DNA of 51,800 bases, from the NCBI GenBank assembly GCA_012729015.1, contig JAAYDY010000118.1, positions 1-51,800 of the forward strand, written 5' to 3'. The notes beneath the pieces were generated by a model. That model had not been told where the DNA came from. It made no database searches and worked only from the letters and a program-made list of their open reading frames with translations. Positions 8,748 through 18,348 of the stretch are shown here, piece after piece. This stretch comes from Phycisphaerae bacterium (GTDB lineage Bacteria > Planctomycetota > Phycisphaerae > FEN-1346 > JAACEH01). A program made the translations under genes and the position numbers. Position 1 is the stretch's first letter, and every line of letters begins with the position of its first letter.

Positions 8748-10505
8748 ATGAGGAGTGCGGACGTGAAGCACAGAGCACGCGCGGCGAGTGAGATAACGGT
8801 GCGATGCCTGCTGGGTACGGCCCTGGTCGCCGGCCTCTGCGCGTCGGGATGGGCCGCAGATCCGCCGGAGTTGAAGCCCTACCTGCGAAAAGCGGTCGCC
8901 TGGAAATGCGAGAAACTGGGCCGCGACGTCCCGTTGCAGATTTACTACGCCGACCAGAGCACCGGCGATGCCGGGGCCCAGGTCATTGTCTACCTCAAGA
9001 ACGCGGCCTGGCCACGGATCGGACAGGAGCCCGACCTGCCGATCCTGCGCGACAACATCCGGAAGCAGTTCATCGTCATCACGGTGGACTTCGGCGACGA
9101 TCCGAAGGCCGTCTCGACGTTCATCGACAAGGACCTGCACGACCTCTTCCGGGCGGTGTACGGCGTGAAGACCGAGTCGCTGCTGAAAGACACCGGTCTG
9201 AAACCCATCAACTACCGTTGCTTCTTCATGCCGGCGGGGTACCGCGTGGCAACCGACCTGGTGTACTGGGAAATCGACAAGCACGCGGTGCACGGAACGA
9301 TGGAGTACATCATGCAGTCATACAACGAGTACATCGTTCCGAAGGTGCAGGGACTGAAGCCGGCCTCGTCGCCGCGAGACATGGTGGACCGCCAGGGCAA
9401 ACCGTTCGACTACACGGTGAAGATGGACATCGTGTATCCCTCGCAGGCCAAGGGGAAGCTGCCCGTGCTGGTCAACTCGGAGACGATCTCGGAGCGGAAC
9501 CCGAACAGCAGCCCGAGTTCGTACCGGCCGCACTATATCGGGTTCACGCTGCGCGGGTACGTTCACGTCGTGATGGGACACTGTTTCAACCCGTGCGTGA
9601 ACCATTACTTTCATTTCATCAGGTTCGAGCTGGACCACTGGAACGGGCTGGCCTGCTACACGGCGGCGATGCGCTACCTGCGGAAATACAGCGACCGGTA
9701 CGCGATGGACACGGACCACATCGGGATGATCGGGCACTCCAAGGGCCAATACGCGGTGACGCGCTTGAGCGACCCGAACCATGCCGGGGGCAGAGAGAGC
9801 CAACGCTACAGCGAGTTCCCCAAGGGCTTTGGAGCGTTCCCCGAAGGCACGCCGGAACCGCAGCCGTGGCCGGGGTACGCCTCGACCATCCACGCGGGGT
9901 ACCAGTCGATGGGCATGGGGACGTTCGAGCCGGAGTTCATTACGAGCGACTACGTGCCGACGATCTACGCCTGCGGCGAGGAGGAACAGGAATCGATCAG
10001 CAAGAAGGGTTTCCCGATGTTCGCCAGGCGGCTCGAAGAGTTGGATGTCAACCACATCAGCATGCTGATGGAAGGCATGGGCCACGATCTGGCGTCCGGA
10101 TATGACCGCCGGCTGGGCGTGGACCGGTATCAGCTGGTGCACGATTTCTTCGACCGGTACCTGAAGCCCGGCGCGAAGCTGCCTCCGGTGGTGCTGATGA
10201 CCACGCCGCGCGACGGAGCGGAGAACGTCCCGCCGGGGTCGGAGATCGTGGTGCACTTCGCGCCCGTGATCGACGAGCAGACGATCCACGAGGCTGGCGG
10301 CATCACGGTCGTCCGGGCCTCGGACGATACGGAAGTCAAGGGAAGGTGGCGATCCACCCGCAAGGGAACTCGGTTCGTCTTTGTCCCCGAGCAGCCGCTG
10401 GAGGCCGGCACCGACTACCGGATCGACGTCGCCCAGACGGTCAGAGACACGGCCGGAACACCGCTGCAATCCCCACGGCACGTGCGATTCAAGACAGGGA
10501 ACTGA
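8748..10505 (+). CDS. Secreted alpha/beta-hydrolase with C-terminal Ig-like domain
   Basis: A protein of about 585 residues with a signal peptide (hydrophobic LLGTALVAGLCASGWAA). It has an alpha/beta-hydrolase core whose nucleophile elbow is GHSKG (IGMIGHSKGQYAV), and a plausible catalytic His in MEGMGHDLASG. The last 100 residues form an SbsA/Big_5-type Ig-like domain (TTPRDGAENVPPGSEIVVHF..., FVPEQPLEAGTDYRI). It probably acts on esters of polysaccharides at the cell surface; the substrate is not readable. AGGGG lies upstream; both GTG 8745 and ATG 8748 are possible starts. It follows the DUF4838 gene closely, so the two are probably co-transcribed. Confidence 0.8.
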   Translation: MRSADVKHRARAASEITVRCLLGTALVAGLCASGWAADPPELKPYLRKAVAWKCEKLGRDVPLQIYYADQSTGDAGAQVIVYLKNAAWPRIGQEPDLPILRDNIRKQFIVITVDFGDDPKAVSTFIDKDLHDLFRAVYGVKTESLLKDTGLKPINYRCFFMPAGYRVATDLVYWEIDKHAVHGTMEYIMQSYNEYIVPKVQGLKPASSPRDMVDRQGKPFDYTVKMDIVYPSQAKGKLPVLVNSETISERNPNSSPSSYRPHYIGFTLRGYVHVVMGHCFNPCVNHYFHFIRFELDHWNGLACYTAAMRYLRKYSDRYAMDTDHIGMIGHSKGQYAVTRLSDPNHAGGRESQRYSEFPKGFGAFPEGTPEPQPWPGYASTIHAGYQSMGMGTFEPEFITSDYVPTIYACGEEEQESISKKGFPMFARRLEELDVNHISMLMEGMGHDLASGYDRRLGVDRYQLVHDFFDRYLKPGAKLPPVVLMTTPRDGAENVPPGSEIVVHFAPVIDEQTIHEAGGITVVRASDDTEVKGRWRSTRKGTRFVFVPEQPLEAGTDYRIDVAQTVRDTAGTPLQSPRHVRFKTGN

Positions 10506-10990
10506 TGCGATCGAGCGTTCGGGCCGGCCCGCACAAGGTTCATGCCAGCCGCACTACGTCCTCACAGCACCGTCCTGTGCCTGAGTTGAGCCGCACCATC
10601 GCGCGGGACAAGCATCCACACGACGCCCATGCCGGCCTCGATGCCACCCGTCACGGCCACCCAGGGTGCACTAGTACAGCATATATATTCACTCCTACAC
10701 CCCCGACCCCTTGCGTTCCCGCCCTCAATGGCGTATGACGGTCATGGGTTGCACGTCTTCTCGTGCGCACCAGGCCGCCATGCTAGTGTCAGGGCATTCA
10801 TGTCCAGGCGGCCGCGCACATGAGGTTCTGTCTGGCTTGCAGCATCTACACGTCGTGGCGTGGCGCCGGCACCTGCCGGCCCAGCATTCGACAACAGCAC
10901 GGCATGAGAAATCGTCGCGGGCTCGACGTGCCGCACGATGCGCTGCTGTACACACACTGGGACACAGCACACGAGAGAAAGGAGTCGTAG
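10506..10990. other. Intergenic region upstream of the large secreted protein
   Basis: A 485-bp gap. It contains an AT-rich patch (TATATATTC around 10681-10690), unusual for this GC-rich sequence, and ends with AGAAAGGAG, the ribosome binding site for the gene at 10991. No gene was recognised. The promoter of the next gene is probably here but cannot be pinned down. Confidence 0.45.
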
Positions 10991-13900
10991 ATGAGCAGAC
11001 GAAGAACACGAGGCATTCTGTGGCGCTCATGCAGCATGAGCGTGGGCGCCGTGATGATGGTGGCGATGGCGGCCTCGGCCGCCAGTGCCGCCATCAACGC
11101 CGACATGACGGTCGACGGCACGACGTACGGAAGTCTGGGCTCGAATGTGGTCGTGGTCAACCAGACGACGGACGCCACGGTCACGGTCACCAACGGCGGT
11201 GCGTTCCTCGGAAACAACATCTACCTCGGCTACCCGACGAACGCCGGTTACTCCAACGCGACGGCCACCGCCGGGTGGGTCATTCAGGACGCCTCCTCCG
11301 GGCAAAGTGCGGCCACCACGTATGTCGGCAAGGGCACCCATGGGTTCCTCACGCTCGACGGCGGCAGCACCGGCGGCCTGGAGGCCAACAGCGTAGCCCT
11401 CGGGCTGATTGGTCGCACCTCCCATCCGAGCTATCCGAGCGATGTGTACCACGACGCCGAGGGATTCTACGGGACGGGTACGCTGACCATCCAGAGCGGC
11501 ACCTTGATCATCACTGCCGCCAATTACGCCAATGACCGCAACCTGGGCCTGAACGTGGCCGTGGGCGCGTCGGGCTGCGCCAGCTGCCCGACGCGCGGCA
11601 CGGTCGTCCAGACCGGCGGCGACGTCTACGTCGGCGGCGGGCTCAACATGGGCTGGGAGAAGAACTACAACATCGGTTCAGGCAGCGTTTCGCAGTACCT
11701 GATCTCCGACGGCACCCTCACGGTGGACGGCACCGCGTACCTTGGCCAGTCGTATGGTCGCGCGGCGGTCCTGTTCCAGGTGACGGGCTCGGCCGCGACG
11801 ATTGAACTGGCCAACCTGACGACGACCCACGCCACGCTGGCGTTCGTCCTCGACAACTCGTCGCAGCATATCTCCACGATCGCCGCCACGAATGCAACCA
11901 TCGGAAGCGACACGACGGTGCATCTGGACCTCGACGGCTTCACCCCGGGACTCAACGACACGTTCGACCTGCTGACCGTCACCAACGGCACGCTGACCCT
12001 GTCGCAGTTCAGTCTGGCCGACGGGGACGAGGAGTCGTGGGCGCTGCAACTCGACGCCACGGGAAAGACCTTGCAGGCTGTGTGCCTGGTGGACTCCGAG
12101 CCTCCGTCCGCCGCCTATCCCACGCCGCCCTACCTGATGAGCTACAACTTCGAGGTCGGCGACCTGGCCCATTGCCGCAATCTCTCCACGGCCAACAACG
12201 GCACCGTCGTGCTCAGCACCGCCGTGCGGCACTCGGGGCGTTATGCGGCCCAGTGCGCCCTCCCGGCGACGGCCACGACGCGCAAGGCCTACCTTCTGGG
12301 CCAGTTCACCCATGCGCCGCGTGAGATCGAGGGCTCCTCGCTGTACATGCGGGCCTACATCTACCTGGGCAGCGACTTCACGGTCGCCAGCGGCACGTCC
12401 GTCTCGATCCTGTCGTTCGGCGGGTTTGCGCCGCCGCCCAACGGGCAATACACAGGAAACGTGGCCGAGGTGGCTATTCGTTCCGCCAGCGGCAATCTCG
12501 TCCTGGGCCAGCCGACCGGCCAGGGCAGTGCCGCCGGCAGCACCGTGCTTCAGCGCCAGCAGTGGTACTGCGTGGAGGCCTGCCTGACCGTCGATGGCGC
12601 CAACAGTTCACTGGCCGTATCGCTGGACGGCGCCGCTGAGTACGGCGTCACCGGCATGTCGGTCTCGGCCATGCCCGACGGCATCTGCGCCGGCCTGCTC
12701 AGCGCGTCCTCGTCCGGCACTGCGGGGTCGCTCGTCGTGGACGACATCATGATCAACGACCAGCCCATCGGCATGGAGGACCTGGCCGTCCTGCTCAACT
12801 ACCCGTGCTTCGTGTCGCGCGTGGGGGCCCCGGTCGTGGCCATCCTGACCGGCGACCAGGCCGGCGATTCCCTGCAAGTGACCCTCACGAGCAGCCTGGG
12901 ACTGAACCGGACGGTCTGCGAGCAGGAAGGGCCTCTCGGCGGTCGCGTGGATTTCACCGTCGATCTGCATGATCTCCCGGCAGCGGACTACACCCTGACC
13001 GCCGTGCTGCTGGACAGTTCCGAGCAGGAACGAGCCAGGGCCGAGTACCGTTACCGCAAGGACTTCTCCGGCGATCCGGAGTTCACAATTGATGCCGCCA
13101 ACAACATCCTCCAGAACGGGGAGAAGTTCTTCCCCGTGACGGCCTTCGGCCTGTCGCGACAGGCCATGTCGGCGTGGCGTGACAACCGCTACTGCAACAA
13201 CATGCTGCTGCGGTTCGAGTGGAATCCCAGCCTCCTGGGTCCGGACGGTTTCGAGGTGTATCTTGACGCCGCGGAGGCAATTGGCATGAAGGACATCGGC
13301 CCGGACGGCGACTACCGGTTCGGGTTCGACGTGGGCGACCCCCGTTTCACGGTCGATGCCGTCATCGAGTACCTGACGGAACTGAAGGACCACCCGGCCA
13401 TCGCCTGGTGGATGTGGCAGGACGAGCCGATCAACTGGGGGTTCACGTCCGCCGAGGTCAAGAGCTGGTTCGACGCCCAGAAGGAGCTTGATCCCGGCCG
13501 CCTGAACGAGGTGCTGCACATGGGCGACTGCTATCAGATCGGCCTTCTGCGAGCAGAGTCGGCCTACCAGACGTTCCCGTTCCTGTGCGCCGACGTGTAC
13601 TCGTGGGACATCTACCCGATCGAGAACGAGCTCTACAGCGGCGGCACGTTCGTCGATTACGCCAAGGTGGCCGACCGGGCCGTCAACTGGAACATGGGCC
13701 TGGTGCCGGTCATCGTGAACGTGGCCGTTTCGGACGTCGTGCCGAACAGCCGAGGCGGCATGCCGACGCCAGACGAAATCGCGTTCGTCGCGTGGCTGTC
13801 CATCGTGCACAAGGCCAAGGGCGTCCACTGGTATCCCTACAATGCGGGGGTGCCGGATCAGAACTACGAAGCGATGACCAGATTCGTCGATCAGGTGACG

Positions 13901-14743
13901 GACCTGACCGAAGCCATCCTCGGCGACGATGCGCCGGTGGCGGTGACGTGCACGTCGCTCACGGGCGGCCGCATTGACATGAGGGCCACAACCGACGGCT
14001 CCGAGAAGATCTACATCTTCGCCGTGAACTTGGAGCGAACCACCCAATCGGCCCGGTTCACGGTCGCCGGCCTGGCGGCTGACGAGGAGATCAAAGTCTA
14101 CGGTGAAGATCGTTCGCTGACCTCGGCCGCGGGGGGCACCTTCGAGGACGCGTTCAGCCAGGTGGGCGTCCACATCTACGTGATCGGCGACGATGAGGAT
14201 CCTCCGCCCGACGACACGGTCACGGTGCGCTATCCCATTGCCGCCGGCAACGACGATATGGAGTGCACGCCGTGGGGCATCTATCTGGACAGCACGCGCC
14301 TCAGCTTCCCCTATGACAACGTGGTGCGTCCGACCTTCATGCGGTGGCAACTGGACATCCCTGTGGGGTCCGTCGTCAACTCGGCGCACATCGAAGTCTG
14401 GTCCGACAGCAATACGTCCACGCTGAACCCGACGGTGCTGCGTTTCCAGATCATCGACAGCGATTCGTGTCCGGAATTCACCTCGTCGCCCTACTCGTGG
14501 ACGCTGTGCGCGGGCGAGGTGGACTGGACAATGGAGCCATGGACGGCCAACATGCGTTACTTCACGCCGGACCTGACATCGCTGGTACAGGGCTTCATCG
14601 ACCGGCAGGGCTACGAGCCGGACAACTACGTCGGGCTGCGCTTCAGTTACGTCTCGGGCGTGAGCCGCCACACGTGGGCGTACGAGTACAACACGGCCAA
14701 GGCCCCTGTCCTGGTCGTGAACTACACACCGCCCGAGGAATGA
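10991..14743 (+). CDS. Large secreted multi-domain protein: beta-rich N-terminus, glycosidase-like barrel, DNRLRE-like C-terminus
   Basis: A 1250-residue protein with a signal peptide (VGAVMMVAMAASAASAA). Residues about 35-370 are Thr/Gly/Asn-rich and repetitive, like autotransporter-type passenger beta-helices. Residues about 385-600 look like a LamG/concanavalin-type domain. Residues about 695-1065 resemble a TIM-barrel glycoside hydrolase, with WWMWQDEP a plausible acid/base segment and DVYSWDIYPIENE later. The last about 160 residues (PTFMRWQLDIP..., VLVVNYTPPEE) look like a DNRLRE/CBM96-type domain. It is predicted to be exported and to act on polysaccharide; the specificity is unknown. 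AGAAAGGAG precedes the ATG and a terminator-like hairpin follows the stop. Confidence 0.8.
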   Translation: MSRRRTRGILWRSCSMSVGAVMMVAMAASAASAAINADMTVDGTTYGSLGSNVVVVNQTTDATVTVTNGGAFLGNNIYLGYPTNAGYSNATATAGWVIQDASSGQSAATTYVGKGTHGFLTLDGGSTGGLEANSVALGLIGRTSHPSYPSDVYHDAEGFYGTGTLTIQSGTLIITAANYANDRNLGLNVAVGASGCASCPTRGTVVQTGGDVYVGGGLNMGWEKNYNIGSGSVSQYLISDGTLTVDGTAYLGQSYGRAAVLFQVTGSAATIELANLTTTHATLAFVLDNSSQHISTIAATNATIGSDTTVHLDLDGFTPGLNDTFDLLTVTNGTLTLSQFSLADGDEESWALQLDATGKTLQAVCLVDSEPPSAAYPTPPYLMSYNFEVGDLAHCRNLSTANNGTVVLSTAVRHSGRYAAQCALPATATTRKAYLLGQFTHAPREIEGSSLYMRAYIYLGSDFTVASGTSVSILSFGGFAPPPNGQYTGNVAEVAIRSASGNLVLGQPTGQGSAAGSTVLQRQQWYCVEACLTVDGANSSLAVSLDGAAEYGVTGMSVSAMPDGICAGLLSASSSGTAGSLVVDDIMINDQPIGMEDLAVLLNYPCFVSRVGAPVVAILTGDQAGDSLQVTLTSSLGLNRTVCEQEGPLGGRVDFTVDLHDLPAADYTLTAVLLDSSEQERARAEYRYRKDFSGDPEFTIDAANNILQNGEKFFPVTAFGLSRQAMSAWRDNRYCNNMLLRFEWNPSLLGPDGFEVYLDAAEAIGMKDIGPDGDYRFGFDVGDPRFTVDAVIEYLTELKDHPAIAWWMWQDEPINWGFTSAEVKSWFDAQKELDPGRLNEVLHMGDCYQIGLLRAESAYQTFPFLCADVYSWDIYPIENELYSGGTFVDYAKVADRAVNWNMGLVPVIVNVAVSDVVPNSRGGMPTPDEIAFVAWLSIVHKAKGVHWYPYNAGVPDQNYEAMTRFVDQVTDLTEAILGDDAPVAVTCTSLTGGRIDMRATTDGSEKIYIFAVNLERTTQSARFTVAGLAADEEIKVYGEDRSLTSAAGGTFEDAFSQVGVHIYVIGDDEDPPPDDTVTVRYPIAAGNDDMECTPWGIYLDSTRLSFPYDNVVRPTFMRWQLDIPVGSVVNSAHIEVWSDSNTSTLNPTVLRFQIIDSDSCPEFTSSPYSWTLCAGEVDWTMEPWTANMRYFTPDLTSLVQGFIDRQGYEPDNYVGLRFSYVSGVSRHTWAYEYNTAKAPVLVVNYTPPEE

Positions 14744-14791
14744 GGGTCGGGTGACGGCGGCAGACTGCCGCCGCAACCCAGCATGCCCAGC

Positions 14792-14833
14792 GGCGCCGTC
14801 GCCTCCGGATCGCGACGGCGCCGTCTGGCTTTT
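14792..14833 (+). terminator. Intrinsic terminator-like hairpin
   Basis: An 11-bp perfect stem, GGCGCCGTCGC (14792-14802) with GCGACGGCGCC (14812-14822), is followed by GTCTGGCTTTT. A second perfect inverted repeat (CGGCGGCAG / CTGCCGCCG) lies just upstream, right after the stop of the 1250-residue protein. Together they probably end that transcript. Confidence 0.65.
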
Positions 14834-14984
14834 CAGTCCGGTTGCCCCAGTGTATCGCTGCTGCCCCTGCCCAGGTGAGCCCTGTCAGTTCCCATTTGGG
14901 AATCTCTTGCCAACCGTTGCACTGCACGCTACCATGGCGTTGTCGTAGTCACTCGATTCCGCTGGCAGGACGAAAGGTGGTTCC

Positions 14985-15719
14985 GTGAGTCAGACGCTTG
15001 AGAAGCTTTGCGAGTTGCACAAGCACAGGGTCATACTGCACCGCCTGAAGGAGAAGGCCCGGACCACAACCGTCGCCATCACCGCCAAGAAAAAGCTGGT
15101 GGTGCGCCTGAAAGCCGAGTTGGATCGCCTGGCGGGAACGCGAAAAAGCGGCCAGGCGGCGCTGGACCGCAAGGAGCTGGAGGCCAGGAGCCTTCAGGAG
15201 AAGATCAACAAGTTTCGCCAGCAGTTGAACGAAGCCAAGACGAACAAGGAGTACCAGGCGCTCCAGAACGAGATCAAGTTCACGGGCATCGAAAAGGCAA
15301 GGATCGAGGACCAGGTTCTTGCCGAGATGGACAAGATCGAGAAACAGGCGGGCGACCTGGATCGCGCCAAAGCCGCCGCCGCCCAAGCCGAACAGGAACT
15401 GGCATCGCTGGAGGCCGAGAAGGCCGCCGAGGTCGAGGCTCTCCAGGGCGATATCCGCAAGGCCGAGCGGGACTGCGCCGACCTGGCCCGCGAGATTCCC
15501 TCTGAAGCCATGCAGCAGTATGACCGCGTGGCGTCGCGGCACGAGGAAGACGCCCTCTGCCCCGTGCTGGTCGAAGGCGAAGGCAATGGCGACGCCGCCT
15601 ACTCCTGCGGCGGATGCTACATGCGGCTGACCGAGAACGTCTACGTGAAGCTTCGCGGCAACCACGACGAGTTGCTGACCTGCCCGACCTGCACTCGCAT
15701 CCTCTTTCTGGAACCCTGA
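14985..15719 (+). CDS. Coiled-coil C4 zinc-ribbon protein
   Basis: A 244-residue protein: residues about 10-180 are a long alpha-helical coiled coil rich in Lys, Glu and Ala. They are followed by a four-cysteine zinc ribbon (CGGC near 209, CPTC near 235). This is the architecture of the widespread bacterial C4-type zinc-ribbon family, proposed to bind nucleic acid. It is commonly found beside an RNase HI-like gene, as here. It starts at GTG with AAAGGTGG upstream. The downstream RNase H gene begins 6 nt after its stop, and rnpB follows, so these form an RNA-processing neighbourhood. Confidence 0.85.
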   Translation: MSQTLEKLCELHKHRVILHRLKEKARTTTVAITAKKKLVVRLKAELDRLAGTRKSGQAALDRKELEARSLQEKINKFRQQLNEAKTNKEYQALQNEIKFTGIEKARIEDQVLAEMDKIEKQAGDLDRAKAAAAQAEQELASLEAEKAAEVEALQGDIRKAERDCADLAREIPSEAMQQYDRVASRHEEDALCPVLVEGEGNGDAAYSCGGCYMRLTENVYVKLRGNHDELLTCPTCTRILFLEP

Positions 15720-15725
15720 CCGCCC

Positions 15726-16214
15726 GTGTCCAAGACCCCGAAGATACTGATCTACACCGACGGAGGCTCGCGCGGCAACCCCGGGCCGGCCGCCTGTGCG
15801 GCCGTGGTCCAGTCCGCCGACGACAACCAGACGCTCATCGAGGAGGGGAAGTTTCTCGGTCGCGCGACCAACAACGTCGCCGAGTACGAAGGCGTGTTGC
15901 TGGGCATGGACCTGGCCCGGCGTCTGGGCGTCCGCCAGATCGAAATCCGCAGCGACAGCGAACTGCTGGTGCGGCAACTCATGGGCCAATACCGCGTGAA
16001 GAACCCCGGCCTCAAGCCCCTCTATGATCGCGTTCGGGAGGGCCTCGGCGACTTCGACGCCGTGGAGGTCTGCCATGTCCGCCGCGAGCAGAACGTCGAG
16101 GCCGACCGCCTGGTCAACGAGACCCTTGACGCCCAGCGCAAAGGCGGCAGCGCCCCCCCTTCGGGCAGGCGCACGCCAGACTCTGGCCGAGGCGGGCCCT
16201 TTCGGCTAAAATAG
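15726..16214 (+). CDS. Ribonuclease HI-type protein
   Basis: A 162-residue RNase H-fold protein. The catalytic acids are visible: Asp12 (YTDGGSRGNPGP), Glu53 (NNVAEYEGVL), Asp77 (IRSDSELLV) and Asp127 (NVEADRLVN). RNase HI degrades RNA in RNA-DNA hybrids in the cytoplasm. The short form with NNVAEY matches the RnhA-like group found with the C4 zinc-ribbon protein, rather than canonical E. coli RnhA. The last about 25 residues are low-complexity. It starts at GTG, 6 nt after the previous stop, and the two genes are almost certainly co-transcribed. Confidence 0.88.
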   Translation: MSKTPKILIYTDGGSRGNPGPAACAAVVQSADDNQTLIEEGKFLGRATNNVAEYEGVLLGMDLARRLGVRQIEIRSDSELLVRQLMGQYRVKNPGLKPLYDRVREGLGDFDAVEVCHVRREQNVEADRLVNETLDAQRKGGSAPPSGRRTPDSGRGGPFRLK

Positions 16215-16249
16215 CGGATGCCGTGTCGGTCCGACATGGCGTGACAAGT

Positions 16250-16660
16250 GAATAGAGCCTGCAGGCAGGCCGGGCAGCCGCTGCGACGCGAAAGCGACGC
16301 GGAGGAAAGTCCGAACTCCACGGGGCACGGTGGTGGCTAACGGCCACCGTCCGCAAGGATAGGGAAAGTGCCACAGAAAACATACCGCCACGGCGCCTCC
16401 GGGCGTCGCGGTAAGGGTGAAATGGCGAGGTAAGAGCTCACCGCGGTTCTGGTGACAGGACCGGCACGGTAAACCCCACCGGGAGCAAGGCCAAATTGGG
16501 AGCAAGGGGCCGCCCCACCCCACGCCGCCTTCGGGCGACATGAGCTCCGGGTAGGCCGCTCGAGCGCGGCGGGCAACCGCCGAGCCCAGATAAATGGCTG
16601 CCCGGCGACTTCGGTCGCCGACAGGATTCGGCTTACAGGCCTGGCTGCAGGCATTGCTAG
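16250..16660 (+). ncRNA. rnpB: RNase P RNA (class A)
   Basis: The catalytic RNA of RNase P. Helix P1 forms between 16257-16271 and 16638-16652 (GCCTGCAG with CTGCAGGC). Conserved regions are present in order: GAGGAAAGTCCGAACTCCA (about 16300), GGGTGAAATGGCGAGGTAAGAGC (about 16415), CGGTAAACCCC (about 16468) and ACAGGATTCGGCTTACAG (16621-16638). A hairpin at 16665-16697 (GGGCGAG / CTCGCCC) follows and may aid termination, though no T-run was seen. The exact transcript ends are uncertain by a few bases. Confidence 0.95.
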
Positions 16661-16780
16661 AGACGGGCGAGTCGTCGAAACACCCGGCGGCTCGCCCACT
16701 TGCTGCGCCGACGCCCCCGCCCGATGAACGCCGACGCACGATTCTTCCACCTACCCCCTGCCCCTGCGTTTCTCTTCAAC

Positions 16781-16786
16781 TATAAT
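16781..16786 (+). promoter_or_regulatory. Perfect -10 box upstream of the DUF4432 gene
   Basis: TATAAT lies 34 nt upstream of the ATG at 16821, placing the transcript start just before the ribosome binding site. No good -35 hexamer is found 16-18 nt upstream, so activity may need another factor. Confidence 0.5.
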
Positions 16787-16820
16787 GGTGCTGCCTCGTT
16801 CCCGTTCAGGAGACTGCACA

Positions 16821-17882
16821 ATGAACGAATCGCTCACCCTGTTGCCCGGATTCAACCCCGATGCCGTCCGCGGCGTGGTCCTGGAACCGACCGACGACAT
16901 GCAGGTCTACGCCGTGCCTGACCGCGGCCTGGAGGTGTTGGACGTGCTTGTCGGCGGCCGGCCCGTCATGTACCGCAATCCGGCGGGCCACCGCTCGCGA
17001 CTGTCATACAACCCGGTCGGACTCGGACCCGTGCGAAGCATCGAAGCCTTCTTCACCGGAGGCCTTGAGAACGCCGGGGCGCCCGAGGGTCCCCTGCCCC
17101 TGCACGGCACGTTCAGCCAGACGCCCGCCTGCCGCTGGCAGCGCACCGCAACCGGAGGCGTCCGAGGCACAATCGACTGCCGCATCATGGTCGCCGGACC
17201 GTGCCTCGTCGTCGAACGCTCCGTCGAACCCCTCCACGGCGCCCGCGCGTTCCGCGTCATCGACGACATACGAGCCACGGTCGGCGGCCAGTACATGTGG
17301 CTCTATCACCCCAACTTCCCTGTGACCGAGGGCACGCGGTTCGTCAGTAGCGAACGTCTCGTCGTGCCACGCCCCGACGGCATTGCCGAGAAGGCCATGG
17401 ACACGTACCACACATTCGATCGCGTCGGCGCCGGGCAGACGCGATGGCCGCCGTCGTCCGACAGCGCCGCGGCCGTGGCCCAGGAGAACTTCGAGACCTG
17501 CTATGTCATGACCGTCGAGCCGGACGACCGGGGGGACGTCCGCGCCGCCCTCGTAGCCCCGGACGGCAGTTCGGCCGCGTACGTCAAGTACAACGTGGGG
17601 CATTTACGCGAATGCCAGCGGGCGTTTCAGTTCTGGAAGAATCCCCGTGACGCGGTGTCGGGCCTGGAGGTCGGCAGCACGTTCCTCGGCTGGAGCTACG
17701 CGGCCAGCCACGGACTCCTGTGCAGCATCGCCACGGGCGAGACGCACCATTATGAGATCGAGGTGGGGTTCCTCACCAGCATAGCCGAGGTCGATGCGCT
17801 GTTGGCCGCGATGCCCAAGGTCGGCCACCCCGTCATCAAGACCATGTCGCGCGACGAGCTTGCCGCATGCTACCGCGGCTGA
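16821..17882 (+). CDS. DUF4432 family protein (aldose 1-epimerase-like)
   Basis: A 353-residue cytoplasmic protein with the galactose-mutarotase-like beta-sandwich pattern of DUF4432. Characteristic segments are RGLEVLDVLVGGRPVMY near the N-terminus, FFTGGLENAGAP with PLPLHGTFS, DDIRATVGGQYMWLYHPNFP, and a C-terminal ETHHYEIEVGFL. Family members are thought to bind or epimerise sugars, and the reaction here is not established. AGGAG is 8 nt before the ATG at 16821; the upstream in-frame ATG at 16785 overlaps the -10 box and is rejected. It appears monocistronic. Confidence 0.85.
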   Translation: MNESLTLLPGFNPDAVRGVVLEPTDDMQVYAVPDRGLEVLDVLVGGRPVMYRNPAGHRSRLSYNPVGLGPVRSIEAFFTGGLENAGAPEGPLPLHGTFSQTPACRWQRTATGGVRGTIDCRIMVAGPCLVVERSVEPLHGARAFRVIDDIRATVGGQYMWLYHPNFPVTEGTRFVSSERLVVPRPDGIAEKAMDTYHTFDRVGAGQTRWPPSSDSAAAVAQENFETCYVMTVEPDDRGDVRAALVAPDGSSAAYVKYNVGHLRECQRAFQFWKNPRDAVSGLEVGSTFLGWSYAASHGLLCSIATGETHHYEIEVGFLTSIAEVDALLAAMPKVGHPVIKTMSRDELAACYRG

Positions 17883-18252
17883 CGGTGTCCAGCATGATGG
17901 GGCCCGTCGCCCCAGCGGACGAACGCCGGTGACAACGCGACAGGCCGACGCAGGAGCGGCCACCGGAGAACGTCCGCAACGCGACACAGTCCCCGGAACA
18001 CACGTGTGTGCCTTGCCGGAGCCCTGCCCGGGGGTGGTTGGACATCGTGCCCCTGCGTCCAACACAAGGCGAGTGCCCCCGGGTATATCCCGTTTCAGCA
18101 GGTGACCTGCTTGGTGCTGTGCCAGTGAGCCGGTGCCATGACCGCATGACGCAGTTCCCGAGCACCGTCGAGGGGCGGCGATGAAGAAGAGGTCCGTGGA
18201 TGGCCGTCCGAGGGACTACCTACCGAGAAGGGATGCACCCGAGACACTAGTG
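17883..18252. other. Intergenic region with a 15-bp palindrome
   Basis: No gene was recognised between the DUF4432 gene and the ssrA control region. A 15-bp perfect palindrome, AGCAGGTGACCTGCT, lies at 18097-18111, and a small GGGGC/GCCCC hairpin follows the stop codon at about 17899. Either could be part of a terminator or an operator. Confidence 0.4.
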
Positions 18253-18278
18253 CCCCCTGTGTTGGCCCCCTGTGTTGG
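18253..18278 (+). repeat. Tandem 13-bp repeat directly upstream of the ssrA promoter
   Basis: CCCCCTGTGTTGG occurs twice head-to-tail (18253-18265 and 18266-18278), ending 2 bp before the ssrA -35 box. The position suggests a regulator or UP-like binding site, but a simple duplication is also possible. Confidence 0.6.
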
Positions 18279-18280
18279 AT

Positions 18281-18309
18281 TTGACGACATCCTGCGGCAA
18301 TGGTACAAT
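18281..18309 (+). promoter_or_regulatory. Sigma-70-type promoter of ssrA
   Basis: TTGACG (18281-18286), a 17-nt spacer, then TACAAT (18304-18309). The predicted start, near 18316, is about 33 nt upstream of the mature tmRNA 5' end. Confidence 0.75.
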
Positions 18310-18348
18310 GAGTTGAATAGAGCTGGAGCACACGGCCGCCCGCGATGT

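Noticed and set aside
10991..14743. A PEP-CTERM or autotransporter barrel at the C-terminus of the large secreted protein
   Set aside because: The end is a DNRLRE-like beta domain with no membrane helix, PEP motif or barrel strands.
12608..14776. A 722-codon open frame on the minus strand
   Set aside because: It is antisense to the 1250-residue secreted protein, is His/Arg/Val-rich and low in protein-like features, and has no ribosome site.
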